In this document: positions 55,728-64,000 of the stretch, piece by piece
How positions within the stretch are numbered: position 1 is the stretch's first letter
Layout: each line of letters opens with the position of its first letter
Made by a program: the position numbers and the translations under genes
Assembly (NCBI GenBank): GCA_015178975.1
Contig: WHVD01000049.1
Location: 372,001-436,000 of the forward strand
Length of the DNA stretch: 64,000 bases
Source: Hysterangium stoloniferum
Lineage: Eukaryota; Basidiomycota; Agaricomycetes; Hysterangiales; Hysterangiaceae
Reading direction: 5' to 3'
Notes under the pieces: generated by a model
The model's database searches: none
Seen by the model: only the letters and a program-made list of their open reading frames with translations
Told to the model about the DNA's origin: nothing

Positions 55728-57690
55728 TCACATCACTTGCTCGATTTCAAGTAGCAATCGAATTCTGCCTGGCTTTCCTTCCACCCCTTCCGCGCCGACC
55801 TGTCTAACATTCGCTTGACCCGGTGGTGAGGATTCAGTTTCTTGAATCGCTCCGTGCAGTAAAGCCAACATCTTAACGAATTGTATACCGTAAGCATGCT
55901 TGGCGTGTATGCCGCCAACTTGCAGGGCAACTACAAAGTTTTAAAAGTTTTAGTAGGAAATCAGACAGGCCCAACGATATAAAAACATACCGGTGAAGAT
56001 TGCAACCGCAAGATCACTCCTCATCAACGCTGTAGTTGATATTAAGCGAGCGAGGTAGGTCCAAAAGCGGGGAAACGACCACGGATTCGGCATGGGATTG
56101 GCAACATCCGTCGTTAAGATGGCAAAGTAGAGCGTCATGACTCCTACCACACGAGTTTCGAAATCCTTCTGCGGCTCTCTTTCCGTCCTGTAGCCCCGAA
56201 GCTTTTTATACTCTAGCTCCGTCATGTCACTCGGTTTCGGGACGGTGACCGGGACGGCCCAGCCGCCGGTTCGTTGGACCATACGTGCATACAGGACCTC
56301 AGAAAAATCGGGAACATGTGTGAGAAGATGGACTGTAACTTGAGCGAGGGGGATGGCGGTGACTGCGCGAGCCGATACTTCGGTTTCGGCTTGCATGAGG
56401 ATGGCTTTGGCAAGGGACGATAAGACAGACATGTAGAGCGGTTGAGGATGAGGCGGTTGCACATGTATGACGCCCAAGATCGTGTCTGTGATACGCTGGA
56501 TTTCCTTGCGAGAGTTGGTGAGTTGGCCAATCTTGGGGACGATGGATCGACGACCTTTGGTATGGATTGAGCGGAGGGTGTCGTTTGACTTAACGGTTGG
56601 AAGATAGATACGTTTGACTTGCTGAAAGATACTTGTTCGGATCATGATACAAAAGGAAATAGGTAAACATACTTGTAGTGTAGCACGCGCATCACCCCAA
56701 TCCTCCCTCACGGTGCGACAGCCCGCATCCCGCCGAACAGCGGATAATTCAACGTCTTCTGCTGCTTTCTTTGCGTCAGCATCAGCCCGTTCCTTAGCTT
56801 CGGCTTCTTCTTTCTCCTTTCTCTTCTTTTCCAACTCGGCCTTTAACAATCGCTCTTTCTCCTCCTCCTTTTTCCTCTCCTCTTCAGCTTTCTTGCGTTC
56901 CTCTTCCTGTCGAAGACGCTCAGCTTCCTCTCTCTTCGCCTTTTCCTCGGCCTCAAGTCGTTGGCGTTCCTTCGCCTCCTCCGCTTTTATAGCACCATCA
57001 ATCCTCTGCCATAAGAGTCGCTCACGCTCTTTATAATCGGAAACCAGTTTCTTCTCTACCTCCTTGTGGCGAAGGGAGAACGCTTCTAATTCACGAGTGA
57101 CTTCATCACATTCGCGGGCATACGATTCCTTGATTCGTCGATCACGTAATTCAATCTCGCGGTTCCGTGCAGCAACAGTCGAAGCCGGGTTTGATTCATA
57201 ACGCTTCGCGGCTGCCCGCTAGATGGTTGATGGGTGAGTATTTCATTATTATGACTGGGTCACTTACAAAAGCAGCTGTCCGTGTCTCAATTGCCCATTT
57301 CTTGAAAGGGTCTTCGTATTCACCAGCTCGTCGAAAGCTTGTGATGGTTTCTTCAATTTCCCTTTGACGCTGATCCGGGAGCTTGAACCTGTTGGTATTT
57401 CTAGAAATAAACTGTCACGGAGTGCTTGGAGCATGCGAAACAGGTCTCGTACGTAGATCGGTTCCGTGCGTCCGAGTCAGAATCACAAAATGGAGAATCT
57501 GAGGCTGATGAAGAGCTTCCTGGGGCATCTGGAGCCTCATCCTCGTCTGAAGTATCATAAACATTTAAACCATACGAAAAACGACCTCTGTAGAACGATA
57601 AGATGTTGCAATAAAATAATGAAAATGTTCGTACCTCGGCTTAGACGTCCTTCCTTCTGGCGAAGGTGATCTTGATACTCCAAACCGCAT
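55728..57690 (-). CDS. GLE1: GLE1, mRNA export factor / nucleoporin-associated
   Basis: Six exons: 57690-57635, 57587-57453, 57400-57268, 57218-56673, 56621-55991 and 55930-55728; 1704 nt, 567 aa, all GT-AG. Order: a short acidic N-terminus (YDTSDEDEAPDAPGSSSSAS), a long charged coiled coil (about residues 150-280, rich in KKEEEKERLLKAELEKK), then the helical GLE1 domain (about 290-560) with VKRIYLPTVKSND, IGQLTNSRKEIQRITDTI, GVMTLYFAILTTDV and FWTYLARLIS. In yeast and animals GLE1 with inositol hexakisphosphate activates the DEAD-box helicase Dbp5 at the pore. It is divergently arranged with eL24, about 170 bp between starts of transcription units. Confidence 0.92.
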
Positions 57691-57701
57691 GATGAACCGG
57701 A

Positions 57702-57757
57702 AATAAATGCAGCAGAGCAGTCAGACGGGAATAAATGCAGCAGAGCAGTCAGACGGG
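57702..57757. repeat. Perfect 28-bp tandem duplication in the GLE1/eL24 divergent promoter
   Basis: Units 57702-57729 and 57730-57757 are identical: AATAAATGCAGCAGAGCAGT followed by CAGACGGG. They begin 12 bp from the GLE1 start codon and may alter spacing of shared promoter elements. Confidence 0.9.
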
Positions 57758-58045
57758 AGAAAGCAGCACTAAAGCGGAAAGGCGCCGCCGTGGTTACGTA
57801 ACTGGGCGCTTCTCACCAACCTTGCTAACAAAGTTACTCTCCCTCCTCAGGACGACCTCGCAAGGTGAGCATTGGTCAATTTCTGTCAGTTTGGGGAACA
57901 GATGAGGTGTTGTATGTCTGCCGGACGTTTGACATTCGAAATTCGAATGATTCAGAAGGAGTGGAAGGATGGATTGGTGTTAGAAGTGCTGGATGTCGTT
58001 CAATGAACGCTGACTATTCTTCCCTTTGTTCCTCTGATTTATTAG

Positions 58046-58679
58046 ATGGTATGTGATTTTGCTTAAACCATTTGGATATGTCACTGATCACACGCTTTTG
58101 TTGAGTAGAAGGTCGAAATCGATTCTTTCTCCGGCTACCGTATCTATCCTAGCAAGGGTCGGCTGTTCGTTCGCGGAGACAGCAAGGTGTGTGACTGAAA
58201 GCTGTCTATATACTATTCTAGTACCAATGTTAATATCATTTATTCAAAGGTCTTCCGTTTCTCCACCTCCAAAACCGAATCCCTTTTCCTCCAACGCAAA
58301 AACCCGCGCAAGATCGCATGGACACAAGTGTACCGTCGTATGCACAAGAAGGGTATCACAGAAGAAGTTGCCAAGAAGCGGTCACGGCGCACCGTCAAAC
58401 ACCAGCGTGGTATTGTTGGTGCTGACCTTGCTGCCATTGCCGCCCGCAGAAATCAGACACCCCAGGCCCGTACCCAGGCACGTCTTGCCGCCATCACAAA
58501 GGCTAAGCAGGAGAAGAAGGTCAAAGAGGAGAAGAAAGCAAAGGTAATTTGTTGTTTGCACTGACATTTGGTCTTGTACTGACGTGCGCCAATCACCGTA
58601 GCCTGCCAGCCGACCAACCCCCGCATCTGCTCCCAAAGTTTCGAAGCAGCAGATGAAAGGTGGTAAGGGTGGTCGTTAA
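58046..58679 (+). CDS. RPL24: 60S ribosomal protein eL24
   Basis: Four coding exons: 58046-58048 (ATG only), 58109-58186, 58250-58543 and 58602-58679; 453 nt, 150 aa. Segments are KVEIDSFSGYRIYPSKGRLF, VFRFSTSKTESLFLQRKNPR, KIAWTQVYRRMHKKGITEE and KKRSRRTVKHQRGIVGADLA, then a basic Ala/Lys tail ending KGGKGGR. A likely 5' untranslated exon ends at 57862 (CGCAAG before GTGAGC) and joins ATTAG|ATG at 58046. In the large subunit eL24 forms part of the intersubunit face. Together with GLE1 it shares a short divergent promoter. Confidence 0.95.
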
Positions 58680-59995
58680 GATGTAATCTGCTGACTTCGA
58701 GGAGTTGGTTCTCTTTGTCTGTACACCATGCTTACACATCGCACTTCTATGCTTTGAGAAAATATGGAGACCCATGCACCTCAGTCCTATTTCTATTGCC
58801 ATATACGTCAAAATTCTATGTTTTGTCCATTTTCATATCAGCGTGAAACCATCAATTATAATTAGGCCCGTCAAAGGAAGTTTACATTCGACTACGCGCA
58901 CGGCATCCGTGGAGCATGATCCAGACGCCTTTATCATCCTTCGCCTTGTATCCTAGGTGAGTTTTTTCTGATAGGTTGGGATAAGCTCAAGTCTAAATGG
59001 ACATCCACAACGGCGCAATGTGGCTCGCCAGGGAACTCTGAAATTTGCGACGTCCAACGCCTAAGGTTACCGCTTAAAATATTTGATAGTTTTCACCAGC
59101 GAACACTTCTTACAGGTCTTCTGAACGGGACCTCGATAGCGGATAGACTTATGATGATAGATCTACGTCAACTGCCTCCAGTTTTAATGGTGTGAATAAA
59201 CCAACTGAGCTTACTCGCCGATCAACTAATAATATTGAAACCCATCTTGACCACCCCCGAGCCAAAATCAAAATGATGTTGAATATGCTCTTATTTGGTC
59301 AGTGAAAAAAAAAGGTTTATCTCCTAAAACTTATAGCTGCACATTCGCGAAGTAAATATTGCTTCACACCCCGATACCAGACTTTATCAACTGTTCTCTC
59401 CGTTATATATACTACTCTAAATTTCTAAAGTAATTTGGACTAGAGAGCACTCAGGCTGTGATCATTACTAGAAGCAGAGATAGGAAAGATATTCTGTGTT
59501 GGCAAGAGCACCGCTTGGGACGATCTCACAGACATTCACTGTTCTTCTTGCACCAGACGGCGAAAACAATCATCGTTGGGAAAGACCATCAATGCCGGGG
59601 ATTGGCCACACTATCGCTATCGGTAAACACGTCAATGATTTTATGATTTTGTACAAATGTCTGGGATGTCCTAAAGCAAAAGGTCTTAACTAAATTCATC
59701 AATAATGGCTCAGTTCTCCTGGTTTTGCACAAAGGTACCTCGAATGCTTACCGCGGGTTCATATATCTCTCTAATCTGACCCTTTACTACGGCGTATGTA
59801 GTTGCTAAGCTTCCGCCGGCGGTAGGCATAGTGCACAAGACCGAGGAAGAGGCGGATAGCGGGGGGAGGTAAATGAAGCGCCTCCGGTATTGGCAGGGAA
59901 GTGGAATGCAAGTCAAGTTGCATCGCATCGAATTCTCCGTTACATGTATTATTATACAGAGCATAGCAAATATGACTTGATAACGACTAGAGCTG
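58680..59995. other. Intergenic
   Basis: No gene is recognised. It holds the 3' flanks of eL24 (+) and of the methyltransferase (-), which converge here. Confidence 0.4.
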
Positions 59996-60924
59996 CTACT
60001 GAACTGCACGCTTGACGAGTCGCCCTGCTTGATGCCACCATAGATTTTCTTCTATCTCGCCTTCCTTACCCCAAAGTCCCATACGATTTCCGTCCGAGTC
60101 TAACCCAGGGAAAGGCTCCCAGAATGGGAGGTCTCGGATATAATTATCTGTTGGTCGATCAAGTACACAACCGTCGAAGCATGTCTGTCCATCTGTCAGA
60201 TTCACAGTTGATTTGTGAATGAGCTCTAACAAACCCTCCAAATTGGTGTCCAGAATCTCTGCCAAAAGAGAACGTCTCGTCGTTTGCTTGCCACGTGTTC
60301 AAAAAATAATAATTGGCCACCAGGTTTCAAAACCTTATCTACCAAAACCTTAATAGTATGCTGCGGTCGAGGAACTGAACATAGAGTGAGGATAGATATG
60401 ATGGTATCAACTTGATGAAGACCCCCTAAAGCATCTGATATAGTTTTACAATCCTCGGCACCACATGATAAGATAATAAGGGACCCTGATTCCTCTGAGA
60501 ACCCCTGGTCAGCGGCCATTGTCCTGATGTGAGGATGCATAAGCAAATTGGGCTCGACTGCGACATATTTTGTTGCAACATGTGAATCAAGGTATAGCAT
60601 TGTGTGTCCCATTCCTACATCATGCACAAAATCAAGACAGTCCTGGACCACATATATCCACAAGAAATGCAACGCACCAGCACCAAGATCGAGCACGACG
60701 CCTTTGGCGTGGGGAATGATCAGATCGGTTTTAACTTGGTGGCCTGCTTGGTTGGTGCCGTCTCCAAAAACTTTCCATAGGTGATAGAAGAAGATTTGGG
60801 ATAGCTTATGTGGACGGAAGACCAAAGAAGGGGATCTTAGAAGTTCGATAAGTGTGGGTTTAAATGCTTGTTGTATAGCAATACGTAAATCTGCAAGGAT
60901 ACAGAATGCATTTGATAGCTTCAT
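59996..60924 (-). CDS. METTL7-like SAM-dependent methyltransferase
   Basis: Two exons: 60924-60235 and 60184-59996; 879 nt, 292 aa; one 50-nt GT-AG intron in phase 0. The start MKLSNAFCILADLRIAIQQA fits the family; an in-frame ATG at 61014 would add 30 residues. Motif I is VVLDLGAGALHFLWIY, and motif II includes KYVAVEPNLLMHPHIR. Motif IV is DTIISILTLCSVPRPQ, and motif VI is KVLKPGGQLLFFEHV; then WQRFWTPIWR and the C-terminal CFDGCVLDRPT and ENLWWHQAGRL. The pattern (EPN, FFEHV, W-F-G-C) matches small-molecule or thiol methyltransferases of the METTL7/class I group. Substrate unknown. Confidence 0.85.
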
Positions 60925-61353
60925 CCGGGGTCTCCCAAAGATGTGATTTGTCTGGGGTCGCCGAAATTTTGAAGTTGATGGTTGATCGGGATCAGAATTG
61001 AGCCAATAAAGCATCCTGGGTGTTTCGCACGGTATTGCAAATTGGTTTACCTGTAGGATGCAGCGCTGGTATGAGGATTAACTGGCTTGAGATAAGAATG
61101 GGCTGCTCTCTAGTTGACTTATTATACTTTTATTCCCTTTATTATCCCCAATTTCTCCCTTTAATATTCGCGACTACACAAGAGATCCCCAACACTTACT
61201 AAGTAACGTTTATAATGGACTTTTAGAAAGAGACATGTTGTAGCGCAAATATTTTGTGTGGAAGATTGGACCACTGCGTGAAGAGTGTTTCGATCGTTTC
61301 CTGGCATGTAAAGGACAGACCACAGGCAAAAATTTCTTTCTGCTGACAGCTCT
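60925..61353. other. Intergenic
   Basis: 5' flank of the methyltransferase. Nothing else is recognised. Confidence 0.35.
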
Positions 61354-61650
61354 TTGATGCTAAGTCTACAAATGCTCGGTAGTATGAAGGTCTGGGATGC
61401 CATTTGTGGGAGGCTTGAATCGAAGCCCAAGATGGCTGAAGTCAATTTGCAGTGGAGAATGCATGCTTTGAAGTGCAAGGAAGGGGACAATGTACACTCT
61501 CGTCTTGACGAAATGCATCAGTGGCTCGCTGGCATGGGAATGAAGGTAGAGATGATGATCTATTCAACATCATCGTCGAATCCTCCGAACAATAAAATAT
61601 TCAAGAAACCCTTCGCTCTACGTATCGTGATCCTTCACAGGTATTTGGGG
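61354..61650 (+). pseudogene. Ty1/copia Gag fragment
   Basis: It reads KVWDAICGRLESKPKMAEV, then NLQWRMHALKCKEGDNV and HSRLDEMHQWLAGMG, the helical core of copia Gag proteins (UBN2-type). It lacks the zinc knuckle and loses similarity near 61570. Confidence 0.65.
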
Positions 61651-62605
61651 AGTGATCGGATTGAACGCGAAGAACGAATTCAAATGGGGTATCCCCTTAC
61701 TACTTCCTGTATGCATACTTACATGTTATGCATTTCGAGATTTTTCGCACTTCTACACCATAGATAGACCCCATTCCCATGGCCCAGCAGTGCTTACTAT
61801 GCGCCTAATTGACCGACATGTCGTGTTACGGCTGCATATGCAACTGCACCGACTATCTCGGTAAGCTTGTGTATTAGATCCTTAGTCCCGTTTCGACTGT
61901 CCATATATTGAGACAAAGGGACTTTATGATGAGAAATTTTGTTGGTGGATAACTTTGGTTGCGATCAATATCTACTGGCGTACCTATCTGGAGGCTTGTT
62001 AGACTTGTGACCATTGAGTTATGATAAATATGCTTTCAATCAGTTTCCGTGTCCTTACAAATAATATAAAGCGAAATATATAACTAAAGATCTTTGACAA
62101 GTGAAAGTTGCAGCCCAGCCGGTGAGATAACTACCGCCTTTTTTTGCGTAAAGTCCTCAATGCCAGACGCGTCATATCCAGCGGCGCCTCTGTATAGAGC
62201 GGTATTTATGTTAAAAACTATGAGAGGTAATAGTATCTAACAGACGTACCCTAGACCACGAAAGCCAAATCCAGGTTCAAGCCCAAAGATTGGCCATTGG
62301 TATTGACTTGTCCTGTGATTAGAACGTACAGACCCGGGATTGTGAAAATGATTCACAATCACACTCACTTACTCGAATCCTTCTTTCTATACTTATTCCC
62401 TTCTGAACAACATCACGAGTCCAAACCACATTGACCAAGCTATAGTCAGTCGAATTGGTTATCTCTCCCAGGTCGAAGTGAGGACAAGAATCCCGTCAGT
62501 TTATGTTCGCCGTATTAGACAAGACGAAAGTGTTACAGAAGACTGTCTTAAACAGACTGAATTTCCCCCAGGTTTTCAGGTACCTAAAGGGTCCTCAAAG
62601 GCGTC
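61651..62605. other. Repeat-adjacent DNA, nothing recognised
   Basis: Lies between the two copia fragments. No integrase core can be read in any frame. Confidence 0.35.
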
Positions 62606-62950
62606 ATGTGTTTTATGGAGGGCGAGGATGATTTTGAGGACTTGCCTGACCTTATTCCAGGGGAGTTTGATGAGAATAAACCTCCGGATGCCGTTGACCA
62701 AGATATGTCATATACAAGTTCATATACCCTATTGAAATGTGCTAATATTATCGCCAAGATGCACAGTGAAAGAGAGGAGATGCCAGTGCGGTTACAGAAA
62801 GGTATCCCTGCGACAGTAGATGAAGCAATGAGGGGAAAGCATGATCGTTGTGGAAGTCTGCTTTTTGAAAGGGTTGAAAGCTCTTCATGATGCTGGGACG
62901 TGGAAATTGGTGAAAAGCTGGAAGGAGTCAGAGTAGTAATACCAAAAACC
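62606..62950 (+). pseudogene. Ty1/copia Pol fragment (integrase to RT linker)
   Basis: An acidic stretch (EDDFEDLPDLIPGEFDE) leads to GIPATVDEAMRG, then in a second frame GLKALHDAGTWKLV. This is the segment before the copia reverse transcriptase (DEAM...W..A...E...L...GTW). The two halves are separated by a frameshift near 62850. Confidence 0.6.
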
Positions 62951-63399
62951 AGATAGTTATAATATAATGAACTATGACAGCGTACATTGCTCTCATGAAT
63001 GCATAAAGTTGTTGATGCAGAGTGTGAAGTTACGGGATGAGAGGGTTTGTTTTGAATATAAATGCTCCTCAGTCTAAGATTCGAAGGCTTTCGAAGCTTA
63101 ATATTGCTCCGGAGTGGGGGAAGGAGAAAGCGCTAATAGAGAGCCCCAGTCCTGATTTTTCTGTGCCGAACGCCCGTTCACTAGGACAATCCATGACTGA
63201 GTACCGGTCATACGTTGTCCTAGACTTAGGTCATTGAAAAGTGGTTTGGGTTTCACTCCTTTAAGCCAAACGAAAGCTCAAATATTATGGGCAGCTGGCA
63301 TTATTGATGCTGGCCGCGTCACACTAATTCAATTGCCTTTCCGGTGTGCTACAATTATTTAGGTGTGGTTCAGCCTCTCACTTAAGAGTTCCCTGGTCC

Positions 63400-64000
63400 C
63401 GGGAAAATAGGGTCAGCTTCATAATCCTTGCTGGAGGCTACACCTATTTAATTTCAGCCTGCTCTTTCGTGGCTGGTCTAAGGGTTGGCAGTAATGGAAC
63501 GTTAGCACTCCTTAACCAGTCAAACGCTGAAAACGCTCTAAGTTGGATTGAGCGCAATCCTCACAACTCAAGTATACTATAGTGAGTGTAAATCAGAGCT
63601 CGAATAATATTCTCGTTACTGAATACGTCCGATTTGAACCTGAAGTGCCGTGAACCAAGTCACAGATAGTCAACTTGGAACAATGACTTGATTGCAAGCA
63701 CGTCAGGCAGGAGGAGACTGCCACACTTCTTACCAAAGTAATGAGGTTCCTTGAATGTAAGACCTGCTTTTACAGGGCTGTAGAAATAGGAGTATTGAAC
63801 ATTGTAACATGCAGTATGCATCAGGAGAAGGCCAGGTTATACCACTGCAGGTCGATCTCCTGCACTTCGTCACTGACCCGGCCCCGCCACTCACTGTTAC
63901 CTTCAATCCAGCTCCCAATACCCTTTCTCACACGAAGCGGTTGAAGTTAGTGATCGACTATTTGTTGCGGATCTTGTAGGGGTTTCTGCTTACCTCGCCC
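63400..64000 (+). pseudogene. Lactonase relic, cut by the window end
   Basis: It contains an exon 1 match (ILAGGYTYLISACSF, RVGSNGTLALLNQSNA, RNPHNSSIL), a TATAGTGAGTGTAAATCA donor region like intron 1, a scrambled exon 2, then an exon 3 match (PLQVDLLHFVTDPAPPLTV) with frame changes. It ends at the intron 3 border (CTTGTAGGGGTTTCTGCTTA). Exons and introns are colinear with the gene at 2861-4218 but on the other strand. Confidence 0.85.

Noticed and set aside
56644-57036. Plus-strand Ser/Phe-rich ORF of 130 codons
   Set aside because: It is the antisense of the Glu/Lys-rich coiled coil of GLE1, whose codons read as Ser/Phe on the other strand.
1-64000. tRNA, rRNA, CRISPR or riboswitch
   Set aside because: I looked for A/B-box-like GGTTCGA arms, rRNA cores and regularly spaced short repeats and found none with supporting structure; a tRNA scan would be needed to exclude one fully.

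Overview
The window is nuclear DNA of a filamentous basidiomycete, most likely an agaricomycete mushroom. The basis is the intron pattern (many phase-consistent introns of about 50-60 nt), the gene families present (copper radical oxidase, CRN/RHS-type P-loop proteins, a SesB-like hydrolase, fungal 7-bladed lactonase) and the Ty3/gypsy and Ty1/copia debris. The species cannot be read from the sequence. No CRISPR array, operon or convincing RNA gene was found. Exon models were built by hand from reading frame, GT/GC-AG borders and family fit; each complete model sums to a multiple of three.

Layout. 1-4.2 kb: gene-poor DNA, then a complete lactonase gene (-). 4.7-25.3 kb: a transposon graveyard. 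It holds a Gag-like fragment, a nest of four solo LTRs of one family (5.9-8.5 kb), an AT-rich truncated Ty3/gypsy element (about 9.9-15.5 kb) with a solo LTR inside its reverse transcriptase, a lactonase relic, Ty1/copia debris with a separate solo LTR, a large palindrome carrying a chromodomain next to a gypsy integrase fragment, a frame-damaged SesB-like hydrolase, and tandem repeats. 25.4-29.1 kb: a fumarylacetoacetase/alpha-beta-hydrolase fusion gene and a RING-membrane protein gene, both (-). 29.4-30.1 kb: a foldback element. 31.6-43.1 kb: host genes for ribosomal protein uS11, two paralogous coiled-coil proteins, a tiny possible peptide gene, a 68-aa HTH-like protein in five exons, and a RING/coiled-coil protein with a 4-nt exon, separated by long gene-poor stretches. 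45.0-49.8 kb: a head-to-head inverted duplication of a CRN/RHS-like P-loop gene, one copy intact and one decayed, followed by a minisatellite. 51.5-60.9 kb: a decayed unknown gene, a complete 12-exon copper radical oxidase, GLE1 and eL24 sharing a divergent promoter, and a METTL7-like methyltransferase. 61.3-64 kb: Ty1/copia scraps and another decayed lactonase that runs off the end.

How the genes work together: the window is not one pathway. Housekeeping genes (uS11, eL24, GLE1) sit among lifestyle genes. The oxidase would make extracellular H2O2; the lactonase and the FAH-hydrolase fusion resemble ring-cleavage or lactone catabolism. Rapidly turning-over families (CRN/RHS, SesB-like, RING) lie near repeats. 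The most unusual items are the FAH-hydrolase fusion, the CRN/RHS inverted pair with a bZIP-type palindrome in its spacer, the four-LTR nest, the 4-nt exon, and the repeated use of GC-AG introns.
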